This document shows, piece by piece, positions 26,001 through 38,328 of a stretch of DNA of 64,000 nucleotides (position 1 is the stretch's first letter; every line of letters begins with the position of its first letter). The notes under the pieces are model-generated. The model was given only the letters and a program-made list of their open reading frames with translations. It was not told the DNA's origin and did no database searches. A program made the translations under genes and the position numbers. This stretch comes from Trachythela sp. YZ-2020 (lineage: Eukaryota > Cnidaria > Anthozoa > Malacalcyonacea > Clavulariidae), in assembly GCA_016169945.1 (NCBI GenBank), contig JADLSH010000114.1, forward strand, positions 2,206,001 through 2,270,000, given 5' to 3'.

Positions 26001-26175
26001 CCATGGCGGTCAACATGGCATATGTGCCAAAACCTGAATCCGGGACGAAAGTCCTGAAAATGACCCCGCCCTGAACCGGCAGTGCCAACATAGCTCTGAC
26101 TTCCGAAAAGCAGAAGCGACAGCCTTTCAGAAGTGCTTATGGTGTTTAGAAGGTTGCTTTTAGGGGTAGTTATTG
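23030..26175. repeat. Right arm of the large inverted duplication
   Basis: Reverse counterpart of 14545-18925, carrying the plus-strand cysteine-rich paralogue and lacking the Helitron-like insertion. The outer ~250 bp (25920-26175) also belongs to a repeat family seen again at 51600-51780 and 53800-53932 (shared CTCAACTGTTTTAGGG and GGTCAACATGG). Confidence 0.8.
24124..24683 (+). CDS. Small secreted cysteine-rich protein, copy 2 (two exons)
   Basis: Exon 1 is 24124-24223, with a signal peptide nearly identical to copy 1 and donor GCAG|GTAAAG. Exon 2 is 24443-24683, after acceptor TTTTTGCAG. The first ~40 residues of exon 2 are almost the same as copy 1 (two to four changes). The region after ...TEIVKRT is strongly changed, yet keeps C-x-C-x12-C-x6-C then CC, with the last gap 9 instead of 16. 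It ends in a basic tail at a stop that overlaps AATAAA. The phase mismatch between exon 1 and exon 2 is as in copy 1. Family unknown. Retention of signal peptide, splice signals and cysteines in both copies favours real genes. Confidence 0.55.
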
Positions 26176-26566
26176 GAAGGAAAAATTTGTCTAAGTATAA
26201 TATTTTACAAGAAAATGACCATGCACCACCCCAGGTCAACTGCTAATTATCCATGAAATAACTAATATACCTGGGAGAGATTAAATTTTCTTATTTCCTA
26301 ACAATTTTTATCATGGGATGAAAAACTATGCTTAATTTAATATAATTATTGTAGATTTCATAAGGATTGACATTGTGTTGTTTAAATATAATACATTTTA
26401 TTTCACTTACCCCTCCACCAAAACACGGTTTCAGCCATATTTTGCCGCCTTGTTTGCATTTTATCGCCGAATCTCGCAAGTATCATCCAATTGTTGTACT
26501 TTTACATAATGATAGATGGTTAAAGAAGATTTCAACCAAGTTTCGTCAAGTTTTGAAGCAGTGCAG

Positions 26567-27245
26567 TGTATTTTATCTTCGATATTGTGTCCTTCGATAT
26601 TTCGTCAAATAGCGGCCATTGCAATGCCTCGCCGCTTCTCTTACCGATAAATGCCACCTCTTCGAAAAACTAGAGTAGTATAGTCCCACTTGAAAGGAAA
26701 AAAGCTCCCATAACAAATTTAGGATCAGAATCAAAGACACAAGTTTAAAAATAATTTGAAAGTCACACGCAATCTTCGCGAAAACTCCTCGTGGGCTACT
26801 TGACAGGGGGGGGGGAGCATTATTTTCACGAAACGCTGGTTCGCCACCACAGAACCCAGTAAAGGCAGTAAATATATTATATTTATTGTTTTTTTATGAT
26901 TTATGAAAAAAACAATAAATATTTGCGTATTTTCTATTGTATTTATCATAAATCATAAAAATACAATAAATATAATATATTTACAGGGTTCTGTGGTGGC
27001 GAAACAGCGTTTCGTGAAAATATTTCCCCCCCCTGTCAAGTAACCCACGAGCAGTTTTCGCGAAGATTGCGCGTGACTTTGATTCTGATCCTAAATTTGT
27101 TATGGGAGGTTTTTCTTTTCAAGTGGGACTATGCTACTCTAGTTTTTCGAAGAGGTGGCATTTATCGGTAAGAGAAGCGGCGAGGCATTGCAATGGCCGC
27201 TATTTGACGAAATATCGAAGGACACAATATCGAAGATAAAATACA
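26567..27245. repeat. Palindrome, arms ~330 bp, AT-rich centre
   Basis: ATCTTCGATATTGTGTCC at the left end reappears as its complement at 27215-27240, and the arms stay paired to a centre near 26915. The centre consists of TAAATATAATATATTTA-like sequence. Arms contain TCGCCACCACAGAACCC and CCCCCCCCCTGTCA-type tracts. No coding content. Confidence 0.85.
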
Positions 27246-27335
27246 CTAGTATTTCGTATTTGTGTAGGTTTTTCTCGTTGCATTTCTCGTTTTTCTAGAA
27301 CGGTGGACAAAATTGGTTTGTTTTGTGTTTAAAGT

Positions 27336-27593
27336 GCCTATGCAACGAAATTTTTGCCTGATTTTATATTGTTTTGTTAAAAAGTACACCTCGAATGATG
27401 AAGAATGACGTTTACAGTTTATTCATATCTCATCTCATTCCCAAGTTATCGCACTTTGTAAATTTTGATTTGTGACGTCACTGGTTGTGTTTGAGAAAGT
27501 GGCAATAAAAAGAAAGTCCGACATCTTGGTGATGATTTAGTAGAATTCAATGAAACTTGGCACACATTGAGGCAAAAATTTCGTTCCATAGGC
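27336..27593. mobile_element. MITE, 258 bp, ~24-bp terminal inverted repeats
   Basis: The left end GCCTATGCAACGAAATTTTT pairs with the right-end complement GCCTATGGAACGAAATTTTT. The internal sequence has no open frame of interest. No clear target duplication. Confidence 0.75.
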
Positions 27594-30328
27594 AATTAAT
27601 TTAAATAGAGCTTTTGTATGTTTGAATGTCAAAATAGCACAGATTTTCGCGTTTCTTGTTGCCGTTGAATGCCAACTTTCAAGCAAAAAAGGATATTTCG
27701 AGCTCAGAAACAGCTACGAATCTTTATTCGCCGTTTATGTCCCGTTCTGGTTGTTGGCTAGCTTTTTCCTTCCCGTTTTAATTATTCAACACATATCGCT
27801 CTGGAATGTCCATATTTTATTCCTTTACTTTTTCTTACAATAATCCAGCAGTGTGAGAAGTTTGAACTGATGAGTATCGTGGGGATGAAAATACACCCAT
27901 ATAGAAAAGAATACAGAAGAACTTTTCTATTTCATCATTGGTGATAGAACATTCCTTTCCATTTTTCTGTATACATATGCGTTGGTTTCTTCAGTGATAT
28001 GTTTTATGCAGCCATCGTCGTCAACGGTGAGTATACCTCATCAGGACGTGAGAAAAACGCCATCAAAATTATTCTCTGGGATTATTGGCACATTCATTTT
28101 CTTTTACTGATGCTTTTAACATATATTTGTGCGTTGGTGAGTTTTATCTTTGACGAAGTGGTAGATTCACCACTTGAACTCGAATCACTCTCTTCGTCCG
28201 AACATCTATGTTCGTGTACGGTGTACCTCAATCTGATCATTCAATGGAACATCCTGATAGTATTTTCAAAATCATCCAACTCATCAGAATCATGAGTTTT
28301 CAAATTCTTCTAATGCTGCAGCTGCATCCGTGACTTTCTGTAAACAATGAAAACAAAGAAATATACTACAAGTCCGGTTATATTTACCAGCAGCGTATTT
28401 CTGAGTAATTGATAGCTAAAGTGTTGTTGCCGTTTCCGCTCAATGTTGTATTTTTGAAAATTTTACATCGCTCCATGCCAAATAACAACTAAAAAATACT
28501 CAAGGATACTCACTACTATATTTATTTTTTAATCTTATCCATTGCTAGAAAAAGGTATTTGTGTTTAACATGCTTTTAAAACATCACTCGTTTTTGCAAT
28601 GCTTGATTTTGTTAAGTGCAGCTTTACAACAGTACAGCGAAAATTGGGAATTATTATTAACCTATGAAAAGTGGTTACTTGATGCTATGACAAGGGTACT
28701 ATAAAAACGCTTAATTTTACGAAAAGGGACATCCAACAACCGACTGTTTCTCAGATCATGTGCAGGAGCGCGTCTCGGTGGCAAAAGGTTGCTAAGACTG
28801 TGACTATTATCAGAAACAATCGACCGGAGCAACCTCTTACAAATTTTTTCGTGATGATTGCGTACAAATGCTAATACTGACCACCTTTCTCAATAAAAAT
28901 GTAGCAGCACTTTTGATCACAAAATTTTGTCGCCTTCTCAGAATTGAGGTATATCAACCACACCCGCATCAAAGGCATACTCCCATTGCCCAATTAAGGT
29001 CATAAGAGAAAATTCATGTAAGCTACACTGTAATAGACTTAGTGTTTATGGCTACAATGGGAATGAAAGGTTAATGATGGCTATTGAATTTTAAATACAT
29101 CTCTTTTCGCTTCAAATACGACAGAGAAAATGATTAACTTTCTGTATTGTGTAAGCGAAAGATAGGGAAAACGTTTTCGCATTTTAAAGACATGTTCTAT
29201 AGCTGAGTTGCCCCAGGGTATTTGCAGTAGTGTTTATTGTTTTCAATTTTCAATATGTTTGTTTGTTCATCTTGGTTTCCACAATCGAAGCTTCCACTTG
29301 CCCAAACTTTTTATAAAAAAATGAAAGTCAGTTACATTGATTACAGTACAAATAGGAACTCTTTCGTCCATGCACACTTACAAAAGATTTCGTGTATACT
29401 TATATTCTATGAAAATTTATATATTGTCACTGACAGTTTGCAGGAACCGGTTATTTCTCATATTTGCATACTCTGCCATACATAATGGCATTTTTAGACT
29501 TTTCATTGTTTTTATGTGTGAAGTCCTTGTCTGCATTTTTTATCCGTTGGATGAATGTTTAGATCATACCAAGTATGGATAAGTAGTGATTTCACTGCCC
29601 ACGAATGTTGAAAGGAGCAATGTTATAGCTAAGTGCGTAAATTGAAACAGAGAATAAGAAATGAGAAATATTACGAAAACATATTTGTATGTCGTTTATT
29701 TGTTTTTATATTCTAGAGTATGTCAATATTATGTTGTTATGTTATGTTATTATGGTTTAGAGTCAGTGTCTATGGATGAAACGTTTCCTTTGATGCTTCT
29801 ATGAACAGTAACTAAATATAGGTTGTATTTGAAAACTTTAAAATCTTTAGTATATTAAAATTGTTCTTAATGGGTTCAGATGTTGCTATATATTGCTATT
29901 ATTCTCAAAATATATTTTGCAATATGTGTATCTTCTGTTACCTGTTAAACTTCCTGTCTCCAATGTGTGTTGTATGTGAGTGTGTCAGTCGATTCTTATC
30001 TTCCTTTTCCCTGTACACGTACTTTGTTTCTCACACAGACACGATTTCTTTCATTTCTTTTCCATTACATTGCCATTATGTGACTATTCAGTTGAGTTGT
30101 AATTATCTGTTCAAAAACAAGCTTTAAACCAAAGCAAGACATAAGCATTCGTGTGGACACGTGTGAAGTAAAGAATTATTCCATCTGAACGAGTATGAAC
30201 AATACGGCTGTGGCATGTGGCCAGAAATATGTGCTTGTCCACTTACAATTTGTTGCAGAGAATAATCTCTTGGAGTTGTAATAGACGAATGTTATGGTGG
30301 GCGAACTTTAAGAACAAACACAAATTTA
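27594..30328. other. AT-rich intergenic stretch, no gene recognised
   Basis: Hydrophobic short open frames (for example 27622-27843 and 29861-30127) arise from T-rich composition and have no conserved motif. No paired repeats of note. I see nothing I can support here. Confidence 0.5.
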
Positions 30329-30336
30329 CTCAATGA

Positions 30337-30870
30337 CAGTGGCGTGCTGGCAGGGGGGGCCGAGGGGCCATGGCCCCCCCAGCGAAGATTTTTTAGGGGG
30401 CGCCAAAACATAAATGGGGCGCCGAAATTGCACAAAATCACACAATACAACTACAAGCATTACTGTCCAGTCTGTAATATCTCAAAGGATGTAAATTGTT
30501 AATTGTGAAATGTGAAGTGATTTGGCTTACGATCACTGGTAAGTTCGCCGACTACTTCATGAATGTTCGCCGTCTATTTTTCTTTGTTTACGAACAAAAC
30601 TAAGTCCTTCTATAAATTATATATTTATTCAAACTCTTGAATGTGTTGGTTCTTGCGCATTTTTATTTTTACGATGTTTGTAATTCTCAGAATTCTGTCA
30701 AATAGCCTCCCAAAACGCAAGAAATGGCATTTTATGGTCCTAAATTTCAAAATTTCCCCCGGACCCCCCTAGAGGTCTCGCGCCTACGACGCTCAACCAT
30801 ACACAAATTACAAGGGGGCGCCGAATTTGCAGCTGGCCTCCCCTGGCGAACACAAGTCAGCACGCCACTG
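30337..30870. mobile_element. hAT-like MITE, 534 bp, perfect 8-bp target duplications
   Basis: Termini CAGTGGCGTGCTG and CAGCACGCCACTG are inverted. CTCAATGA is repeated exactly at 30329-30336 and 30871-30878. The body is rich in GGGGGC/GCCCCC and has no transposase. It belongs to the same broad type as 3829-4239, but the termini differ. Confidence 0.92.
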
Positions 30871-31135
30871 CTCAATGATGCATTTACTCAACGATGCGAT
30901 GAAACCTCTGAACATTTAGAAGAACATGGCTGAAATCTCACAAAAACTGTGATGCATTGACAAACTCCAAACCAAAAAAAAATTGATGAGAAACTAACAT
31001 GAAGTGAGCAGATTTAAGTGAGCCCCAAAAATACTATAAAAGGAAACAAAATCTGGGGAAAGAGGGTTGTAAGAGGTGGGGGAGGGATCATAATCTCATT
31101 TTCCATTCCCAATTTTAATTGCTATTTTTATTGTT

Positions 31136-31211
31136 TTTTTGTAATCCCAGTCGTCTCAGCAAGTAAAGTTTTATTGTTTTTTTTGTAATCCCAGTCGTCT
31201 CAGCAAGTAAA
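31136..31211. repeat. Short tandem duplication (~42 bp unit)
   Basis: TGTAATCCCAGTCGTCTCAG with flanking T-run and AGTAAAG occurs twice in a row. A recent local slippage or duplication. Confidence 0.8.
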
Positions 31212-31317
31212 GCCTGTTACAGACATTACTTTTATTCTCTAAGTAATGTTCTGAATATTCCTCAAAATATCTAATGACTAAATGTATTAAACCAAGTACA
31301 TTTAAAGTACTTGTCTG

Positions 31318-31620
31318 CAGTAAATGACTCGAGCTGAGCAAGTGACATTTTCATGTCAAGCTTCGGCGAGCGATATTTTAATATAATTCATCCCAAACGG
31401 TCCATTCTGCATCCAAAGCCTTCAAGGTATACGTCTTTGGCCTTGAAAACCACAAATTTCCTTTATAAAATACTCTAAACCAGAGTAATTCACTCGAACT
31501 GACCAAGTGACGATTTCGTACAAATTTCGGCTAAGCGATATTTTTACAGGAATTCATCCCCAGCTGTCCAGTTTGCGTCTAAAACCTTCACGATAAGTAG
31601 TTATTGCCAAAAAAGTTTGA
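31318..31620. repeat. Diverged tandem duplication (~178 bp unit)
   Basis: Two consecutive blocks share AACTGA/GCTGAGC-AAGTGAC, TTCGGC-GAGCGATATTTT and ATTCATCCC, in the same order about 178 bp apart. The second is altered by substitutions. No coding content. Confidence 0.55.
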
Positions 31621-31908
31621 TCGAAGTGGATTCGAAACACTGGGACGACGCAAAATGCAAAAAATATGGATTTCCCCGTAGAGTTTATAGTCTTTTTGCC
31701 TTGAATGGCGGCCATCTTGGATTTATCATGCAGGTCACGCATCCGCTAGGTATGAGTCAGCAATCTAGGTTTATATTATATCTATGTTTCACCCCTCCTG
31801 ACACTCTTCCTAATACGGGCATCGATATTGTGTAACAATGACCTTTTGACCCTTCGATAATTATGCTGGTTATGCGTATTTATTTATCTTGTAAATATAC
31901 TGTCAATA

Positions 31909-34091
31909 TAGTCGGCCGGCCAAGATATCAAAAAGTGCCTCTAAAAACGTTTGATGGCAACTTCGTGTTAGAAGTTGGCAACAAACATATTCATACTCAG
32001 ATAGATGTAGAGAAAAAGGTTTGAGTTGTTGCCAAGCCGAAAAATAAATTTTTAAGTGAAAAATGTTTAGGCCGCCTTCCCGCAACGTCGCGGCAACTAA
32101 ACTTCAAACGATGGCCGAAAATTACGTTGCTATGCTACAAGTTTCTTTATTCTGATTGGTCATCAATAACGCTCGCCTAATTAGTCTACCAACGAGCGAA
32201 CGTAAACGCGTGTGCATTTCCGGTTTTTGTATTCACGATGTAAACAAACTGTGAAGACCGAGGAAGAAAGTTGCAAAATCTTACGATTTCAGCGATATTT
32301 AGGTAAGATTTTTCGTGTTAAAGCCATATATATTCCGTAAACATATTGTACTTTGTTCAGTGACACTGATTTGGCCCTTGTGTGTCGTCAAATTTATTTT
32401 ATTCTTGTGCCAAAATTCTTCGTACTTCTTCTGACCTTAATATTTAGTTAGATTCTACTTGTCTAGTACTTGCCTTTATAGGATATTTGAGTGTTCGTAG
32501 TTGTCTAGATTAATAAACACAATCTAATTTACGGACTACAGCTAGTAGAAAATAACACAACTGATATATTTTGCCGTAAACTTCGTGCGATTATATATTA
32601 AGAAACGCGCATAATTCAAGGCTATGTATTTCATTTGCCATATAAAATCCATAAAGCAACTTGGAGTAAACTAGACTTGGCCAGTGTTACTCTATAATTT
32701 TGAGGAAAACAACTATTACAGGCTAATTTGAACTAAAAGCTGGCTTTATAAAAGTCTATACAAGACTGTCAAAAAAGAATACGATATAAATTGACAGTGT
32801 CATGGATAATGTTTAATTGCACATTTTTCGCATATAAAATGAATTACAATGCATTAAAATACTATTATACTATAAGATTATATTAAAATATCTATTTACA
32901 AAGTTAAAATTTAGAAGTCAGGTTTCATTAGTCACCGCTTTCTGTTTGATATAGCAATTGTATTTGGAAAAAAACTGTTTTTAAAACGATCAGTTCGACA
33001 TTTGTAATTCGACAAATTGTTTGATGATCTAATAAAATAATTATGTTCGCTCGATCTAGTCTGGGTCACATGTTGTACAAGCGGACCACCTGTGGTTATC
33101 TTCGTAAGTGTCTTCAAACATATTAGTTCTTCGCGCCTAGCGTCCAACCTGGGGCAAACGGCCGACAGCAATGCTTCTTTATAGGCATGCAAGCATGCAC
33201 AGTGTCAGTGATTATTATTCTAGTAAGTTGTGCTACAGTAGATTAGAAAATATGATCGTTTGTTGACCTAACTCTTAAACATGACAGAGACGGAATCTTT
33301 ATATTACAAAATTTAGACAGAATAAAGTCACAAACGAATTCAACCCTACTAAACTCACAAATAAATTGCATTGACTTCATGAACCAACTAATTTGGAATG
33401 TTTACCAAAAAAAAGTATGTGAATGTTTTGCAAAAGAAACGCCGATTATGTTGCTGCAAATGACTACCAAATCTTAGTTTCTGTTTGACCATACTAACAT
33501 CTATAAATGTATTATAATTTAGCATTTATTTTTGTAAATTTTCAGCACTCAATATTATAATTTGATTCTGGCTGACGAAATAGTCAAAGTATTTTCACAA
33601 CAATAAAATAAATTTGACACACTATGGCCAAGTCAGTGTCGCTGAATGAAGTACAATATGTTTATGGAGTGTATATGGCTTTAACACGAAAAAAGTTACC
33701 TAAATATCGCTGAAATCGTAAAATTTTGCAAGTTATTCCCTCGATCTTCGCAGTTTGTTTATGTCGTGAATACAAAAACCGGAAGTGCACACACTTTTAC
33801 GTTCGCTCATTGGTCGACTAATTAAGCGAACGTTATTGATGACCAATCAGAGGAAAGAAACTTGTAGCATAGCAACGTTATTTTCGGCAATCGTTTGAAG
33901 TTTAGTTGCCGCGACGTTGCGGGAAGGCGGCCTAAAAATTCTCAATTTTTCACTTAAAAATTCATTTTTCGGCTTGGCAACAACTCAAACCTTTTTCTCT
34001 ACATCTATCTGAGTACGAATATGTTTGTTGCCAGCTTCTAACACGAAGTTGCCATCAACTTGCACCGTTCGATAGCTTGGCCGGCCGACTA
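31909..34091. mobile_element. Foldback element, ~480-bp arms
   Basis: TAGTCGGCCGGCCAAG at the left end pairs with its complement ending at 34091. The arms (31909-32385 and 33625-34091) stay colinear through GCAACGTCGCGGCAACTAAA and GTTAAAGCCATATA. The interior (32390-33620) is not paired and holds a LINE fragment. No transposase seen, so it is non-autonomous. Confidence 0.8.
32932..33192 (-). pseudogene. LINE C-terminal fragment inside foldback element
   Basis: The 86-codon frame has the pattern seen downstream of the reverse transcriptase in CR1/Jockey-like LINEs: a tyrosine/leucine stretch, LDARREELICLKTL, then CRTDRFKNSFFPNTIAISN near the end (the T-x-R-x2-NSFxP-x-A/I-x2-x-N block). The catalytic part is absent. 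A remnant only. Confidence 0.6.
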
Positions 34092-34136
34092 TTGAGTAAT
34101 CTGTGCAATTACTCAACAAATGAGTAACATTTACTC

Positions 34137-36355
34137 AAGGTAGTCTAAAGTAAAGTATAGGCTAAGGTAGTCTAAAGTAGTCTAAAGTAGTCTTAGCCTG
34201 CCTTAGAATACCTTAGTCTATCTTAGCCTACCTTAAACTACCTTAGCCTGCCTTATACTACCTTACAGTACCTTAGACTACCTTAGCATAACCTGGCCTA
34301 TATTTGACTACCGTAGCCTACCTTAGCATATCTTAGCCTACTTTAGACTACCTTAGCCTGGCTTAGACTACCTTAGACTACCTTACGGTACCTTAGACTA
34401 CCTTAGCATAACTTAGCCTATATTTGACTACCGTAGCCTACCTTAGCATACCTCAGCCTACTTTAGACTACCTTAGCTTACCTTAGACTATCTTACACTA
34501 ACTTAGACTACCTTACGGTACCTTAGACTACCTTAGACTTCATTAGGGTACCTTAGCATACCTTAGCTAACTTTAGACTACTTTAGAATACCTTAGACTA
34601 CCTTAGCATAACTTAGCCTATATTTGACTACCTTAAGCATAACTTAGCCTACTTTAGCCTACCTTAAGCTACCTTAGCCTGTCTTAGCCTGCCCTAAACT
34701 ACCTTACGGTACCTTAGACTACCTTAGCATAACTTAGCTTATATTTGACTACCATAGCCTACCTTAGCATACCTCAGCCTACTTTAGACTACCTTAGCTT
34801 ACCTTAGACTATCTTACACTACCTTAGACTACCTTACGGTACCTTAGACTACCTTAGACTTCATTAGGGTACCTTAGCATACCTTAGCCTAACTTTAGAC
34901 TACTTTAGAATACCTTAGACTACCTTAGCATAACTTAGCCTATATTTGACTACCTTAAGCATAACTTAGTCTACTTTAGACTACCTTAGCCTACCTTAGC
35001 CTGTCTTAGACTACCTTACGGTACCTTAGACGACCTTAGCATAACTTAGCCTATATTTGACTACCTTAGCATACCTTAGCCTACTTTAGACTACCTTAGC
35101 TTACCCTAGACTATCTTACACTACCTTAGACTACCTTACGGTACATCAGACAACCTTAGACTTCATTAGGGTACCTTAGACTACCTTAGCATAACTTAGC
35201 CTATATTTGACTACCTTAAGCATAACTTAGCCTTCTTTAGCCTACCTTAGCCTACTTTAAACTATCTTAGCCTGCCTTAAACTACCTTACGGTACCTTAG
35301 ACTACCTTAGTATAACCTATCCTATATTTGACTACCTTAGCATACAGCTTAAGCTTAGCCTACTGTAGACTGCCTTAGCCTGGCTTAGACTACCTTACGG
35401 TACCTTAGACTACCTTAGCATGACTTGGCCTATATTTGACTACCTTAAGCATAACTTAGTCTACTTTAGACTACCTTAGCCTACCTTAGCCTGTCTTAGG
35501 CTATACCTTACGGTACCTTAGACTACCTTAGCATAACTTAGCCTATATTTGACTATATTTCACTACCGTAGCCTACCTTAGCATACCTTAGCCTACTTTA
35601 GACTACCTTAGCTTACCTTAGGCTACCTTACACTACCTTAGACTACCTTAGGCTACTTTAGGCTACTTTAGACTACCTTAGCCTACTTTAGGCTACCTTA
35701 AGTAGTTAAGAAATTTAAAGTACTTAATAGTCTGGGGTACACTAAGGTAGGCTAATGTATTATAAGGCAGGCTATAAGGTAGTCTAAGGTATGCTAATAA
35801 GGTAGGCAAAGTTACCCTAAGGTAGGCTGAGGTAGTATAAGTCGCGCTAAAGTAGTCTAAGGTGCTAAGGCACTCTAAGGTAGGCTAAGGTAGTGTAAGT
35901 TATTATAAGGCATGCTAAGGTATGTTAAGGCACTCTAAGTTAGTCTAAGGTACCCTAAGGTAGGTAAAGGTAGTATAAGCCGCGCTAAAGTAGTCCAAGG
36001 TATGCTAAGGCACTCTAAGGTAGTCGAAGGTAGGCTAAGGTACCCTAACGTAGTCAAAGATGGTCTAAGATAAGCTAAGGTAGTCTCAAGTAGTCGAAGG
36101 TATGCTAAGATAGTCTAATGTAGGCTAAAGTAGTCTTAGCCTGCCTTAGACTACCTTAGACTTCATTATGGTACCTTAGACTACCTTGGCCTAACTTTAG
36201 ACTACTTTAGAATACCTTATAGACTACCTCAGGGTACCTTAGACTACCTTAGAGTGCATTAGCAAACCTTAGATAGTCTAATTAAGGTACCCTAAGGTAG
36301 TCTAAGGTACCCTAAGGTAGTTTAATGTTGGATAAGGTAGTCTAATTTAGGCTTA
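34137..36355. repeat. Satellite of ~10-bp monomers with strand switches
   Basis: Monomers are variants of ACTACCTTAG, CCTACCTTAG and CATAACTTAG. The strand carrying CCTTAG changes. CTAAAGTAG at the left edge becomes CCTTAG (about 34195-35700), then CTAAGGTAG (35740-36125), CCTTAG again (36130-36250) and CTAAGGTAG to the end. A marker variant TATATTTGAC recurs at 34299, 34419, 34619, 34741, 34942, 35052, 35202, 35323, 35432 and 35545. This shows a higher-order period of about 110-120 or 200 bp. Confidence 0.95.
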
Positions 36356-37814
36356 GAAACTGACTGCTGAGCAACAAATTTTACAAGCCATAACTTGAAA
36401 ATACGATTATGTTATTTAAAGGAAAAAATATGCATTTTTAATATAACATATAGAAGTATAATATGTCAGCACTAACCTTCATTGTCAATGTCTGAGTTAT
36501 TCCTGAGCTCGCCGCTCTGACTTCCCAAATTAAGTTTTCCCTTTGACTTCGTAAATACTGACTGAAATCATATTTGTCCTTTTTGTTTTTCATACGGCCG
36601 AGTTTATTCGACTATTTCAAGCCCAAATTTTGAGCTAAATCAAAGACCTAACATCGTCGACAAACATTTTTCATCGCTTTTGATACCAAAAGATAAAAAA
36701 TCTTCCTGCAAAAAGAGTATTTAGCTTCAACTTTTTAGAGTTATGGCGGTTGTGTTTCTTGTCCAAGCTCGTCAGCAAAACTCACGACGTGATTGGTCAA
36801 CTTTCTCGCCACGTTTCACAACACGTTGACGTGTTCTTTCAGCACGCTAATTTCTTATGAAACAGTAAGACGCTGTTGTGCTGTTTAAGCACGCTGCGTG
36901 TTTTACGGCCTTAAAAGCAGACTTTTGCCGTGTTGTAGTGAATTTTTGACGTGGTGTTGCTTTCTGATGGTGTGTTGTTAAATCTGGCGTGCTGTTCAAA
37001 CACGCCTGCCGCCATACTGGTGTGTTGTTCTGTAATGAAAAACACACCATCGTGTACATATTCAAATTTTCCAGCACGTCAGCGTGTTATATAAGCACGC
37101 CACCATGTTCTCAAAACACACCGACAGCATGCACGGCAGAATTTCTACTGTATAGTTTTACTACAACACATATACCTTCGAAATCGGTAAATATTCGAAA
37201 TAAAACGCAATCATTCACGAGTTAAGCCTTTGGGTAACAACTCGTCCCAATAGATCCATCTTCATTTTGAAACTCGCCTTCATACAGGCATTTTAACAAG
37301 TGTAATAGTAATACCATGATTTTTATTAGCATGTATGTCACTTTTAGTTATTACAATTAAGAAAAGGAGAAATATGTACTTGTTAATTAGATAGTGAACC
37401 AATTAAAATAAAACCATAATATCGAATACCGCTTTTAAATGGAATCCCATCCATCGAAATATAGTTATAGAAACCTCCAATTTCGGTACAACAATAGAAA
37501 AATTAAAGAAGGCAACCACTGTCACATTTAAGTGAACAATCTCCGATGAAATTTTGTGTGGTTTCCTGCTTTTAGCAAAAATGCCGTCGACAGTCACTTT
37601 TCTCGAGGCTGACCGGTCGTCTATCAGATATGCGACGAATCGGACCATTGGGCAAAACCTTTCAATTTATTCCAAATATAACCCGTGGGATATAAAATTA
37701 CGAATCTTAATTCTCATCCGTACGAATGGAAACGATTCAACCATATATACTGGTTAAGGTGATGGAGCCATCGTTGCAAACGTGCAGTAAACCAGGTTAA
37801 TATAGAGCCATATA
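36356..37814. other. Sequence with recurrent AACACGC/GTGTTGT motifs, no gene recognised
   Basis: Between about 36790 and 37130 the words GTGTTG, AACACG and their complements recur densely (more than ten occurrences), hinting at a decayed repeat. Elsewhere nothing recognisable. The 105- and 78-codon-scale frames lack motifs. Confidence 0.4.
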
Positions 37815-38185
37815 AGGCCTGCTCTGGGATCTTAACTCGCCGCGAGATAATGTGAGTTAAGGCGATTTAAGAAAAAGCAAAACTTTTAGGTAATGCGTTT
37901 TAAGGCGTTTTAAGGCGATTTAAGAAAAAAATACATGGTAATTAAATATGCAAGTATAGGACCTTGTAGCAAAATACAGTAATAATACATAATTAATAGT
38001 GCATAGTACATGTGCTTTGAAAGAGTACCACTGCACCACCCACACCCCCCAGGGGGTCTGGTAGACTGTCATGTAAAAAGACCCAATTGAAACTTACTAT
38101 TAATTTGCTTGTTATTTTGTCGTATTACTAATTTTAAGGTTATACCACCAAATTGCTGGAATTAATACAAGGAAGAACATAAACT

Positions 38186-38328
38186 AGTATATAATAAATA
38201 CGGCGGCTGACTGTTGTGTAAAACTACCTGAAAACTACCTTATTTTTCAGGTAGTTTTACACAACAGTCAACCGCCGTATTTGCTATACTCTACCCACAC
38301 TGGCACCGCACGTTCTTAGTATATAATA
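38186..38328. mobile_element. Short foldback retro-like element with 11-bp direct repeats
   Basis: AGTATATAATA is repeated at 38186-38196 and 38318-38328. The body 38197-38317 opens with a nearly perfect hairpin (arms about 38196-38234 and 38243-38282, sharing GTGTAAAACTACCTGAAAA). It closes with CACTGGCACCGCACGTTCTT. The element at 58391-58573 has the same hairpin outer stem and the same closing sequence. Confidence 0.8.

Noticed and set aside
27622..27843. Membrane-protein-like frame
   Set aside because: Hydrophobicity follows from T-rich sequence; no homologous motif, splice context or duplicate supports it.
27860..27900. Hammerhead-like CTGATGA...GAAA at 27868
   Set aside because: Stem II is out of register and no stem I or stem III pairing can be drawn.
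34137..36355. CRISPR-like array or telomere repeat
   Set aside because: The repeat is a continuous ~10-base satellite with no unique spacers, and the monomer is not TTAGGG.
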